A DNA stretch of 55,725 bases, from NCBI GenBank assembly GCA_031119395.1, contig JAVHYA010000029.1, forward strand, positions 1 through 55,725. The letters are read 5' to 3'. Source of the stretch: Pseudomonadota bacterium (GTDB lineage Bacteria; Pseudomonadota; Gammaproteobacteria; Burkholderiales; Burkholderiaceae_C). The notes under the pieces are model-generated. The model was not told where the DNA came from. It was given only the letters and a program-made list of their open reading frames with translations, and ran no database searches. Position 1 is the first letter of the stretch, and each line of letters starts with the position of its first letter. Of the stretch, positions 28,183-36,582 are shown piece after piece. A program made the translations under genes and the position numbers.

Positions 28183-29031
28183 ATGAAACTCGTCCGCTAT
28201 GGCAACCCCGGCAAGGAAAAGCCCGGTCTCATCGACGCCGAAGGCAAGCTGCGCGACCTGAGCGCGGTGGTGCCCGACATCGGCACCGCGCAGCTCGGCG
28301 ACGCCGCACTGGCCAAGCTGCGCAAGCTCAAGACCGACAAGCTGCCGCTGGTGCGTGGCAAGCCGCGCTTCGGCTGCCCGGTGGCGGGCGTGGGCAAGTT
28401 CGTCGCCATCGGCCTGAATTTCGCCGACCACGCCGCCGAGTCCGGCGCGCCGATCCCCAAGGAGCCGATCGTCTTCATGAAGGCGACCACCTGCATTCAG
28501 GGCGCCAACGACCCTGTGATGCTGCCCAAGGGCTCGACCAAGACCGACTGGGAAGTCGAGCTGGGCGTGGTGATCGGCACGCGGGCGCGCTACGTCTCGC
28601 AGAAGGACGCGCTCAACTTCGTCGCCGGCTACGCCGTGGTCAACGACGTCAGCGAACGCGAATTCCAGATGGAGCGCGGCCCGCAGTGGGACAAGGGCAA
28701 GGGCTGCGACACCTTCGGCCCGATCGGCCCCTGGCTGGTCACGCGCGACGAGGTGCCCAACCCCCAGAAGCTGGGCATGTGGCTCGACCTCAACGGCAAG
28801 CGCATGCAGACCGGCAACACCAGGACCATGATCTTCGGCGTGGCCAAGCTCGTGAGCTACGTCAGCCAGTTCATGACGCTGGAGCCGGGCGACGTGATCA
28901 CCACCGGCACGCCCCCTGGCGTGGGCCTGGGCATGAAGCCGCCGCTGTACCTGAAGAAGGGCGACGTCATGACGCTGGGCATCGACGGCCTGGGCGAGCA
29001 GCACCAGGACGTGGTGGCGTTCAAGCTCTGA
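28183..29031 (+). CDS. FAH-family hydrolase, probable 2,4-diketo-3-deoxy acid hydrolase
   Basis: 282 residues. The FAH fold is clear: GLNFADHAAESG near residue 90, the metal ligands in DWEVELGVVIG near 125, GYAVVNDVSEREFQ, KGCDTFGPIGPWLV and TTGTPPGVGLGMKPP near 245. Members cleave C-C bonds in 2,4-diketo acids or act as ureidoglycolate lyases. After the SDR gene, hydrolysis of a 2,4-diketo-3-deoxy sugar acid to pyruvate plus lactate or glycolate is the likely job. The first 70 residues are the small N-terminal domain of this subfamily. The gene ends the plus-strand pair; the LysR gene converges with it. Confidence 0.9.
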   Translation: MKLVRYGNPGKEKPGLIDAEGKLRDLSAVVPDIGTAQLGDAALAKLRKLKTDKLPLVRGKPRFGCPVAGVGKFVAIGLNFADHAAESGAPIPKEPIVFMKATTCIQGANDPVMLPKGSTKTDWEVELGVVIGTRARYVSQKDALNFVAGYAVVNDVSEREFQMERGPQWDKGKGCDTFGPIGPWLVTRDEVPNPQKLGMWLDLNGKRMQTGNTRTMIFGVAKLVSYVSQFMTLEPGDVITTGTPPGVGLGMKPPLYLKKGDVMTLGIDGLGEQHQDVVAFKL

Positions 29032-29055
29032 TCGGCTGAGCGCGCGGCGGCAGCC

Positions 29056-29943
29056 TCAGCGCAGCAGCTGCGCCAGCGCGTCGTACACCAGCCGCACGCG
29101 CGCCGGCACCGGGGCGCGCTGCGCGCGGTAGACGTAGATCGGCCAGGGCGCGGGCGCCGCGCTCTCCAGCGCCGGCACGAGCGCGCCGCTGGCGATGAGC
29201 GGCTCGGCCAGCGCGCCGATCAGCTGGCCGAAGCCCAGGCCTGCGCACACCGCGGCGCATTCGGCATCGAAATCGTCGGTGACGAAGGCCGGCCGCGCCG
29301 GCACGATCTGCCGCCCCTGGCTGAACACCAGCGGCCAGGGCCGGTTCGACTTGCGGTCGATCAGCGCGGTGAGGGGCAGGCCGGCCAGCGCCTCCACGCT
29401 GCGCGGCAGGCCGGTGCGCGCCACCAGCGCGGGCGCCGCGACGACATGCAGCGCCATCCGGCCGACGGGCCGGGCCACGAAGCGGGCATCGCGCAGGGGC
29501 CCCACCCGCACGCCGACGTCGATCTGCTCGTCGACCACGTCGGCATGCCTCTCCGACACCCGCAGGTCGAGCACCAGCCCGGGGTGTTGCGCGAGCAACG
29601 GTGCCAGGGCCTCGGGGATGAGCCGGCGGCCGAAGATGCCGGGCGCCGTGACGCGCACGGTGCCCGCGTGTTGCGAGGCCGCGCGCCGGTCCGCGCGCTG
29701 GAAGAGCGCGTCGACGCCCTGCACGGCCGTCCTTGCGCGCTCGGCCAGGCCGCGGCCGAACTCCGTCAGCTGGACGCCGCGCGTGCTGCGATGGAACAGC
29801 GGCTCGCCCAGCTCATCCTCCAGTTCGCGCACCGCGCGCGTCACCACCTGGGGCGACACCGACAGGCGCAGCGCGGCCTCGCGGAAGTTGACCGCGTCGG
29901 CGGCAACGCAGAACACGCGCAAGGCGTCGAGGCGGTGGGTCAT
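29056..29943 (-). CDS. LysR-family transcriptional regulator
   Basis: 295 residues. The N-terminal winged helix ([53 protein letters not shown]) is followed by an effector-binding domain with [18 protein letters not shown] and [10 protein letters not shown]. It resembles regulators that sit divergent to a single oxidoreductase gene and control it. That is the layout here: the SDR gene at 30055 starts 111 bases away on the other strand, and a T-N11-A palindrome lies between them at 29951. Effector unknown. Confidence 0.93.
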   Translation of the reverse strand: MTHRLDALRVFCVAADAVNFREAALRLSVSPQVVTRAVRELEDELGEPLFHRSTRGVQLTEFGRGLAERARTAVQGVDALFQRADRRAASQHAGTVRVTAPGIFGRRLIPEALAPLLAQHPGLVLDLRVSERHADVVDEQIDVGVRVGPLRDARFVARPVGRMALHVVAAPALVARTGLPRSVEALAGLPLTALIDRKSNRPWPLVFSQGRQIVPARPAFVTDDFDAECAAVCAGLGFGQLIGALAEPLIASGALVPALESAAPAPWPIYVYRAQRAPVPARVRLVYDALAQLLR

Positions 29944-29950
29944 GCGGGCT

Positions 29951-29967
29951 ATTCCTTTTACTGGAAT
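29951..29967. promoter_or_regulatory. LysR-type box in the divergent LysR/SDR region
   Basis: ATTCC-N7-GGAAT is a perfect interrupted palindrome containing T-N11-A, the general LysR binding pattern, eight bases from the regulator's own start. A second palindrome, CCACA-c-TGTGG, lies at 30011-30021, close to the SDR gene. Confidence 0.45.
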
Positions 29968-30054
29968 TCTGAAGTCCGGAGAGTTTCATTGTCGGGAACG
30001 GCAGGATTTTCCACACTGTGGTCACTCCCTCCACTCCATCCGAAAGGAACAGCC

Positions 30055-30813
30055 ATGACTTCACTTCAAGACAACATCGCCGGCAAGGTCGCCATCGTCA
30101 CCGGCGCGAGCAGCGGCCTCGGCGAATCGACGGCGCGCCACCTGGCGGCGCGCGGCGCCAGGGTGGTGCTGGCGGCGCGCCGCACCGACCGGCTCGACAC
30201 GGTGGTCGCCGAGATCCGCGAGGCGGGCGGCGAGGCCATCGCGGTGGCCACCGACGTCGCGAAGCGCGCCGACCTCGAGCGCCTGGTCGCCCGCACGGTC
30301 GAGGCCTTCGGCCGCGTCGACGTGCTGGTCAACAACGCGGGCGTGATGCCGCTCTCGCGCCTGGACAAGCTCAAGGTCGACGAGTGGGACCGCACCATCG
30401 ACGTGAACATCAAGGGCGTGCTCTACGGCATCGCCGCCGTGCTGCCGCGCATGCAGGCGCAGGGCAGCGGCCACATCGTCAACATCGCCTCGATCGCCGG
30501 GCACAAGGTGTTCACGCCCATCGGCACGGTGTACAGCGCCACCAAGCATGCGGTGCGCGCCATCTCCGAGGGGCTGCGCGTCGAGGTCGGTGGCAGCGGC
30601 GTACGCGTGACGGTGGTGTCGCCGGGCGCGGTGGAGTCCGAGCTGAAGTTCGGCAGCACCGACGCCGAGAGCGCCGCCGGCGTGAAGGCCTTCTACGACG
30701 CCAACCAGATCCCGGCCGACTCCGTGGCCCGCGCCGTGGTCTACGCCGTGGAGCAGCCGGCCCAGGTCGACATCAACGAGGTGGTGCTGCGCCCGGTCAC
30801 GCAGGAATTCTGA
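30055..30813 (+). CDS. SDR-family oxidoreductase
   Basis: 252 residues, classical [11 protein letters not shown] at 16-23 binds cofactor; ARRTD after beta2 suggests NADP; NNAG near 99; Ser near 146 (NIASIAG); Tyr160-x-x-x-Lys164 (YSATK). This subfamily (YdfG/clavulanate dehydrogenase-like) reduces hydroxy-acid semialdehydes or small ketones. A good Shine-Dalgarno (AAAGGAA) precedes ATG 30055. It is divergent from the LysR gene, whose product probably controls it. The next gene, TetR, is 210 bases away. That gap holds a GC-rich stretch and the inverted repeat GCCGAT/ATCGGC (30931-30951), possibly a terminator without a T-run. Confidence 0.92.
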   Translation: MTSLQDNIAGKVAIVTGASSGLGESTARHLAARGARVVLAARRTDRLDTVVAEIREAGGEAIAVATDVAKRADLERLVARTVEAFGRVDVLVNNAGVMPLSRLDKLKVDEWDRTIDVNIKGVLYGIAAVLPRMQAQGSGHIVNIASIAGHKVFTPIGTVYSATKHAVRAISEGLRVEVGGSGVRVTVVSPGAVESELKFGSTDAESAAGVKAFYDANQIPADSVARAVVYAVEQPAQVDINEVVLRPVTQEF

Positions 30814-30986
30814 TCGGGTGCGGCGCAAGGCCGCCGTTGCGGGGGGCGGCGGGCGAGCGCGCAGGCAGGCCGGGGCGGGGCGGGGCCACCTGGCCGATGC
30901 GCGCCGGCCCTGCTGCCCGCTCCTCCCTGCGCCGATAGCCCCGCGATCGGCAGGGGGCTTGTGCAGCGGCGCCAAAGTCCTGCAAA

Positions 30987-31008
30987 ATAGAACGACCGTT
31001 CGTTTTAT
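30987..31008. promoter_or_regulatory. TetR-type operator palindrome
   Basis: A 22-base palindrome with two mismatched pairs: ATAGAACGA at the left arm, CG-centred, TCGTTTTAT at the right. It ends 15 bases before the ATG of the TetR gene, so bound repressor would block its transcription. The ACGA..TCGT core is typical of TetR sites. It is the most symmetric site I found in the window. Confidence 0.65.
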
Positions 31009-31023
31009 TTGGACTTTGCCCCG

Positions 31024-31710
31024 ATGACCGCATCCCTCGCTCCTGCCAAGGCCGGCCGCACGGCCCCCAAGGGCCAGCAGACCAAGGCCGTCATCGTCGA
31101 TGCGGCGCTGGCATTGGCCGCGCAGATCGGGCTCGAGGGCCTGTCGATCGGCGCCGTGGCCGAGATCACCAAGATGAGCAAGTCGGGCGTGTTCGCCCAT
31201 TTCGGCTCGCGCGAGGAGCTCCAGATCTCGGTGGTGCGCGAGTACCACGCGCGCTTCGAGCAGGAGGTGTTCTTCCCGGCGCTCAAGTCGCCGCGCGGCC
31301 TGCCGCGGCTGCGCGCCATGTTCGCCAACTGGATGAAGCGCACCTCGACCGAGATCGACTCGGGCTGCATCTACATCAGCGGCGCCTCGGAGTTCGACGA
31401 CCGTCCCGGGCCGGTGCGCGACGCGCTGGTGGAGTCGGTCAGCATCTGGCAGGCCGCGGTGCTGCGCGCCATCCAGCAGTCGCAGTCCGAAGGCCACCTG
31501 CAGGCCGATGCCGATGCCCGCCAGATCGCGTTCGAGGTCCACGGCCTGATCCTCGCGCTGCACTACGAGGCGCGCTTTTTGCGCGTGCCCGGCTCCATCG
31601 ACCGCGCCAACACCGGCTTCGACAACATCCTCGCGCGCATCGCCACCGCCGATGCGCCGCCTGCCGCGGTCGCGCCCAAGGCCGCGCGCCGGCTCAAGAC
31701 AGTGCGCTGA
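31024..31710 (+). CDS. TetR-family regulator of the fatty-acid operon
   Basis: 228 residues. The helix-turn-helix is LSIGAVAEITKMSKSGVFAHFGSREELQISVVREY (residues about 42-76). The C-terminal domain (GCIYISGASEFDDRPGPVRDAL) is of the kind found beside acyl-CoA metabolism genes. ATG 31024 is chosen; a TTG at 31009 in frame would start right next to the operator palindrome. It is followed 64 bases later by acyl-CoA dehydrogenase on the same strand. It likely represses itself and the operon and responds to an acyl-CoA or fatty acid; this is inferred from position. Confidence 0.92.
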   Translation: MTASLAPAKAGRTAPKGQQTKAVIVDAALALAAQIGLEGLSIGAVAEITKMSKSGVFAHFGSREELQISVVREYHARFEQEVFFPALKSPRGLPRLRAMFANWMKRTSTEIDSGCIYISGASEFDDRPGPVRDALVESVSIWQAAVLRAIQQSQSEGHLQADADARQIAFEVHGLILALHYEARFLRVPGSIDRANTGFDNILARIATADAPPAAVAPKAARRLKTVR

Positions 31711-31774
31711 GCACCGTCATCACCCCTTCTTCCCTTCCCTTCATCTTTTTCGCTTTCGACCAGGAGAGTCCCGG

Positions 31775-33571
31775 ATGCCCACCTACACCCCGCCGCTGCG
31801 CGACATGCAATTCGTGCTGCACGAAGTCTTCCAGGTCGCCGACGAACTCCAGGCCCTGCCCGCGCACGCCGAGACCGACGCCGACACGATCAACGCGGTG
31901 CTCGAGGAGGCCGGCAAGTTCGCGGCGGAGGTGACCTTCCCGCTCAACATCAGCGGCGACACCGAGGGCTGCACGCTCGACAAGGAAACGCACGAGGTCA
32001 CCGCGCCCAAGGGCTTCAAGCAGGCCTATGCGCAGTTCGTCGAGGGCGGCTGGCCCGCGCTGTCGTGCGATCCGCAGTACGGCGGCCAGGGCCTGCCCTT
32101 CGTGGTCAACCAGTGCCTGTACGAGATGCTCAACAGCGCCAACCAGGCCTGGACCATGTACCCCGGCCTGTCGCACGGCGCCTACGAGGCCCTGGTCGCC
32201 CACGGCACCGACGAGCAGAAGAAGACCTACCTGCCCAAGCTCACCAGCGGCGAATGGACCGGCACCATGTGCCTGACCGAGCCGCATTGCGGCACCGACC
32301 TGGGCCTGCTGCGCACCAAGGCCGAACCGCAGGCCGACGGCACCTACCGCATCACCGGCAGCAAGATCTTCATCTCGGCCGGCGAGCACGACCTGGCCGA
32401 CAACATCATCCACCTGGTGCTGGCCCGCCTGCCCGACGCGCCCAAGGGCAGCAAGGGCATCAGCCTGTTCGTGGTGCCCAAGTTCCACGTCAAGGCCGAC
32501 GGGTCGCTGGGCGAGCGCAACCCGATCTACTGCGCCGGCCTGGAGCACAAGATGGGCATCCACGGCAACGCCACCGCGCAGATCGTGATCGAGGGCGCCA
32601 CCGGCACCCTGGTGGGCGAGCCCAACAAGGGCCTGGCCGCGATGTTCGTGATGATGAATGCCGCGCGCCTGGGCGTGGGCAACCAGTCGCTGGGCCTGAC
32701 CGAAGTGGCCTACCAGAACGCGCTGGCCTATGCCAAGGACCGCCTGCAGATGCGCTCGCTCTCGGGCGTGAAGGCCAAGGACAAGGAGGCCGATCCGATC
32801 ATCGTGCACCCCGACGTGCGCAAGATGCTGCTCACGGCCAAGGCCTACGCCGAAGGCGGCCGCGCGCTGCAGATCTTCTGCACCCTGCTGCTGGACAAGG
32901 AACACCACCACCCCGACGAGAAGGTGCGCAAGGACGCGGGTGAGCTGGTCGCGCTGCTCACGCCCATCGTCAAGGCCTTCATCACCGACAACGGGCACAT
33001 CAGCACCAATGCCTGCATGCAGGTCTTCGGCGGCCACGGCTTCATCAAGGAATGGGGCATGGAGCAGTTCGTGCGCGACAACCGCATCAACATGATCTAC
33101 GAGGGCACGAACACCGTGCAGTCGCTGGACCTGCTGGGCCGCAAGGTGCTGGGCAACAACGGCGCCAGCCTGAAGAAGTTCGGCAAGCTGGTCGGCAAGC
33201 TGGTGGAAGAAGAGGGCGTGAACGAGAAGATGGCCGAGTTCATCAACCCGATCGCGGGCCTGGGCGACCAGCTCACCAAGTTCACGACCGAGATCGGCTT
33301 CAAGGGCTTCCAGAACCCCGACGAGGTGGGCGCGGCGGCCGTCGACTACCTGCGCGTGGCCGGCCACTTCGTCTTCGGTTACCTCTTCGCGCGCATGGCG
33401 CAGGTGGCGCTGCGCGAGATCGCCGCCGGCAACACCGACCCCTTCTACGTCGCCAAGCTGCAGACCGCGCGCTTCTACTTCGCCAAGCTCTTCCCCGAGA
33501 CGGCGACGCTGATGCGCACGGCGCGCGCCGGCAGCAAGGTGCTGATGGACACCGACGCGGCGCTGGCCTGA
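31775..33571 (+). CDS. Acyl-CoA dehydrogenase (long, with C-terminal extension)
   Basis: 598 residues, about 200 longer than classical acyl-CoA dehydrogenases, matching the AcdH-C subfamily of fatty acid degradation. FAD and substrate-binding motifs are MCLTEPHCGTDLG near 165, ITGSKIFISAGEHDL, and FGGHGFIKEWGMEQFVRDNRINMIYEGTNTVQ near 425-450. The catalytic base is expected in MIYEGT. It performs the first, FAD-dependent step of beta-oxidation. CAGGAG at 31761 precedes ATG 31775. It is the first enzyme gene after the TetR regulator. An electron-transfer flavoprotein partner is not in the window. Confidence 0.95.
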   Translation: MPTYTPPLRDMQFVLHEVFQVADELQALPAHAETDADTINAVLEEAGKFAAEVTFPLNISGDTEGCTLDKETHEVTAPKGFKQAYAQFVEGGWPALSCDPQYGGQGLPFVVNQCLYEMLNSANQAWTMYPGLSHGAYEALVAHGTDEQKKTYLPKLTSGEWTGTMCLTEPHCGTDLGLLRTKAEPQADGTYRITGSKIFISAGEHDLADNIIHLVLARLPDAPKGSKGISLFVVPKFHVKADGSLGERNPIYCAGLEHKMGIHGNATAQIVIEGATGTLVGEPNKGLAAMFVMMNAARLGVGNQSLGLTEVAYQNALAYAKDRLQMRSLSGVKAKDKEADPIIVHPDVRKMLLTAKAYAEGGRALQIFCTLLLDKEHHHPDEKVRKDAGELVALLTPIVKAFITDNGHISTNACMQVFGGHGFIKEWGMEQFVRDNRINMIYEGTNTVQSLDLLGRKVLGNNGASLKKFGKLVGKLVEEEGVNEKMAEFINPIAGLGDQLTKFTTEIGFKGFQNPDEVGAAAVDYLRVAGHFVFGYLFARMAQVALREIAAGNTDPFYVAKLQTARFYFAKLFPETATLMRTARAGSKVLMDTDAALA

Positions 33572-33622
33572 CCCCCACGCGCCCGCGATCAGGAATTCAA
33601 GCCGAAACCCACGGAGACGCCC

Positions 33623-34057
33623 ATGAAATCTGCGACAGCAGCTATCTTTTTCGTAGCAATCGCCGGTCCGGCGCTGGCGCAGATGAGCCCGGTGGGCCTG
33701 TGGCGCAGCGCCGACGACAAGACCGGCGAGGTGAAGGCGGAGATCCGCATTGCCGACAGCGGCGGTACGCTGGCCGGCCGCATCGAGAAGACGCTCAAGA
33801 AGGACAGCAAGCCCGACGCCACCTGCGACGAGTGCAGCGACGACCGCAAGGGCAAGCCCATCAACGGGCTGGAGATCATCCGCGGCGGCAAGAAGGCCGA
33901 GGGCAAGGACGTCTGGGAAGGCGGAAAGATCCTCGACCCCGAGAACGGCAAGGAATACCGCGCCAGCCTGACGCCCATCGATGGCGGCAAGAAGCTGGAG
34001 GTGCGTGGCTACCTCGGGCCGTTCTGGCGCACGCAGACCTGGACGAGAGTCCAGTAG
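33623..34057 (+). CDS. DUF2147 secreted protein
   Basis: 144 residues. A signal peptide (residues about 1-19, AIFFVAIAGPALAQ) precedes a DUF2147 domain: SPVGLWRSADDKTGEVKAEI, LAGRIEKTL, IRGGKKAEGKDVWEGGKILDPENGK, YLGPFWRTQTW. DUF2147 proteins are periplasmic or exported, fold as a small beta-barrel and have no settled function; they often lie in lipid-related operons, as here, between acyl-CoA dehydrogenase and the FadN-like gene. Codons 6-12 coincide with a fragment of the interspersed repeat. GGAG at 33613 precedes the ATG. Confidence 0.9.
   Translation: MKSATAAIFFVAIAGPALAQMSPVGLWRSADDKTGEVKAEIRIADSGGTLAGRIEKTLKKDSKPDATCDECSDDRKGKPINGLEIIRGGKKAEGKDVWEGGKILDPENGKEYRASLTPIDGGKKLEVRGYLGPFWRTQTWTRVQ
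33638..33657 (-). repeat. Interspersed repeat fragment, copy 5, inside a signal peptide
   Basis: GCAGCTATCTTTTTCGTAGC is the AT-rich half of the repeat (compare GCTATTTTTTCCATAGCAGC at 37798). The GC half is missing or degraded. It encodes part of the hydrophobic core of the DUF2147 signal peptide. Resemblance by chance is possible for such a short piece. Confidence 0.35.
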
Positions 34058-34080
34058 TTCAGGACGTCGACCACAACCCG

Positions 34081-34145
34081 CCGTTCGCCCTGAGTTCATC
34101 CAGGGGCCTCTTCGCGCTCCGGCTCGACGGGCTCAGCACGAACGG
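34081..34145. repeat. REP-like inverted element
   Basis: Left arm CCGTTCGCCCTGAG (34081-34094) and right arm CTCAGCACGAACGG (34132-34145) pair at 12 of 14 positions; the centre carries GGCTCGACGGGCTCAG. This is the widespread proteobacterial GTTCGCCCTGAG...CTCAGGGCGAAC intergenic repeat. It fills the gap between the DUF2147 gene and the FadN-like gene and can form a long hairpin in the mRNA. Confidence 0.7.
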
Positions 34146-34162
34146 CATCCAAACTCACTCCC

Positions 34163-36562
34163 ATGTCCCAATTCAATGTGAAGAAGGTCGCCGTGCTCGG
34201 CGCCGGCGTGATGGGCGCGCAGATCGCCGCGCATCTCGTCAACGTGCGCGTGCCGGTGGTCCTGTTCGACCTGCCTGCCAAGGAGGGCCCGAAGAGCGGC
34301 ATCGTGCTCAAGGCCATCGACAACCTCAAGAAGCTCAAGCCCGCGCCGCTGGGCGTGCCGGAAGACGCCGCGCTGATCCAGGCCGCCAACTACGAGGAAC
34401 ACCTCGGGCTGCTGGGCGAATGCGACCTGGTGATCGAGGCCATCGCCGAGCGCATGGACTGGAAGCTCGATCTCTACAGGAAGATCGCGCCGCATGTCGC
34501 GTCCCACGCCATCCTGGCGTCGAACACGTCCGGCCTGTCGATCACGACGCTGGCCGAGGCGGTGCCGGAAAGCATCCGTCCGCGCTTTTGCGGCATCCAC
34601 TTCTTCAACCCGCCGCGCTACATGACGCTGGTGGAGCTGATCCCCACGCCTGCCACGCAGCCGCAGGTGCTCGACGACCTCGAGACCTTCGCCATCAGCG
34701 CCCTGGGCAAGGGCGTGGTGCGCGCCAAGGACACGCCCAACTTCATCGCCAACCGCATCGGCATCGCCGGCATGCTCGCCACGCTGAAGGAAGTCGAGCA
34801 GTTCGGCCTTTCCTTCGATGTGGTCGACGACCTCACGGGCAAGCGCCTGGGCCGCGCCAGCTCGGGCACCTTCCGCACCGCCGACGTGGTGGGCCTGGAC
34901 ACGCTGGCGCACGTGGTCAAGACGCTGCAGGACAACCTGAGCGAAGCCACCGACCCGTTCTACCCGAACTTCGCCACGCCGCCGGTGCTGGCCCGGCTGC
35001 TGGAGCTCGGAAAGCTCGGCAACAAGACCCAGGCCGGCTTCTACAGGAAGGCGGGCCGCGACATCCTGCGCTTCGACCTGGAGAAGGGCGACTACGTGCC
35101 GGCCGGCGCGAAGGCCGACGAGGTCTACGGCCGCATGCTCAAGAAGCCGGCCGCCGAGCGCCTGCGGCTGCTGCGCAACGCCGAAGGCCCGCAGGGGCAG
35201 TTCCTCTGGGCCATCCTGCGCGACGGATTCCACTACGCCGCGGTGCACCTGGCCGACATCGCCGAGAGCGCACGCGACATCGACCTGGCCATGCGCTGGG
35301 GCTTCGGCATGCAGCAGGGCCCCTTCGAGCTGTGGCAGGAGGCCGGCTGGACGCAGGTCGCGCAATGGATCCAGGAGGACATCGACGCCGGCAAGGCGCT
35401 GGCCAAGGCGCCGCTGCCGAAGTGGGTGTTCGAAGGTCCGGTGGCCGATGCCGGCGGCGTGCACACGCCCGAGGGCTCGTGGAGCGCGGCCGAGCAGCGC
35501 TTCGTGCCGCCGCGGCGCCTGCCGGTGATGGCGCGCCAGCTCTTTCCCGAGACGGTGCGGGGCAGCGGCGAGAAGGCGGCCGCGGAGGCGGGCACCACGA
35601 TCAGCGACGAGGGCGACGTGCGGGTCTGGACGCTGGACGGCGAGGTGCTCATCGCCAGCATCCATTCCAAGATGAACGCCATCAGCCCCGACGTGGCCGA
35701 GGCGCTGGCCGAGGCGGTGGCCCTGGCCGAGCGCGAGTACCGGGGGCTGGTCATCTGGTCACCGGACGACAAGTTCTCCGTCGGTGCCGACCTGCAGGCC
35801 ATGCTGCCGGCCTTCGTGGTGGCGGGCATCGGCGCCGTCGAGGGCGCCGAGCAGGCCCTGCAGGACGTGATGCTGCGCATGCGCTACGCCAACGTGCCGG
35901 TGGTGGCCGCGGTGCGCGGCCTGGCGCTGGGCGGCGGCTGCGAACTGGCCGTCTACAGCGCGCGCCGGGTGGCCGCGATGGAAAGCTACATCGGCCTGGT
36001 GGAAGTGGGCGTGGGCCTGGTGCCGGGCGCTGGCGGCCTGACCTACATCGCACGCCGTGCCGCGGAGAACGCCCAGGCATCGACCGGCACCGACCTGCTG
36101 CCCTTCCTCACCGAAGGCTTCACGGCCGCGGCCATGGCCAAGGTCGGCACCAGCGCGCTCGAATCGCGAAAGCTGGGCTACCTGGTCGAGGGCGACGTGA
36201 TCGTGCCCAACAAGGACGAACTGCTCTACGTCGCGATCCGGCAGGCCAGGGCCATGCAGGAGGCCGGCTGGCGCCCGCCGATGAGGCGGGCCTTCCGCGT
36301 GGCGGGCCGCAGCGGCGCGGCGACGATCAAGGGCCAGCTGGTCAACATGCGCGACGGCGGCTTCATCAGCCAGCACGACTTCCACATCGCCAGCCTGATC
36401 GCGAACGTGGTGACGGGCGGCGAAGTCGATGCCGGCACCCTCGTCACCGAGGAATACCTGATGGGCCTGGAACGCCAGGCCTTCTGCGCGCTGGTGCAGC
36501 ACCCCAAGACGCAGGAGCGGATCATGGGGATGCTTTCCACCGGCAAGCCGGTGCGCAACTGA
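34163..36562 (+). CDS. 3-hydroxyacyl-CoA dehydrogenase/enoyl-CoA hydratase (FadN-like)
   Basis: 799 residues in the order dehydrogenase first, hydratase last, as in Bacillus FadN and unlike FadB/FadJ. The NAD-binding GAGVMG is at 13-18; SNTSGLSI, GIHFFNPPRYMTLVELIPT near 150 and DTPNFIANRIG near 192 belong to the dehydrogenase. The crotonase part starts near 490 (VRVWTLDGEVLIASIHSKMN) with GLALGGGCELAVYSAR near 590 and EVGVGLVPGAGG near 613, where the catalytic Glu is expected. It performs hydration and oxidation in beta-oxidation. It is followed 20 bases later by the thiolase gene, completing the cycle. Confidence 0.95.
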   Translation: MSQFNVKKVAVLGAGVMGAQIAAHLVNVRVPVVLFDLPAKEGPKSGIVLKAIDNLKKLKPAPLGVPEDAALIQAANYEEHLGLLGECDLVIEAIAERMDWKLDLYRKIAPHVASHAILASNTSGLSITTLAEAVPESIRPRFCGIHFFNPPRYMTLVELIPTPATQPQVLDDLETFAISALGKGVVRAKDTPNFIANRIGIAGMLATLKEVEQFGLSFDVVDDLTGKRLGRASSGTFRTADVVGLDTLAHVVKTLQDNLSEATDPFYPNFATPPVLARLLELGKLGNKTQAGFYRKAGRDILRFDLEKGDYVPAGAKADEVYGRMLKKPAAERLRLLRNAEGPQGQFLWAILRDGFHYAAVHLADIAESARDIDLAMRWGFGMQQGPFELWQEAGWTQVAQWIQEDIDAGKALAKAPLPKWVFEGPVADAGGVHTPEGSWSAAEQRFVPPRRLPVMARQLFPETVRGSGEKAAAEAGTTISDEGDVRVWTLDGEVLIASIHSKMNAISPDVAEALAEAVALAEREYRGLVIWSPDDKFSVGADLQAMLPAFVVAGIGAVEGAEQALQDVMLRMRYANVPVVAAVRGLALGGGCELAVYSARRVAAMESYIGLVEVGVGLVPGAGGLTYIARRAAENAQASTGTDLLPFLTEGFTAAAMAKVGTSALESRKLGYLVEGDVIVPNKDELLYVAIRQARAMQEAGWRPPMRRAFRVAGRSGAATIKGQLVNMRDGGFISQHDFHIASLIANVVTGGEVDAGTLVTEEYLMGLERQAFCALVQHPKTQERIMGMLSTGKPVRN

Positions 36563-36582
36563 ACGACGACGAGGAACCCACC

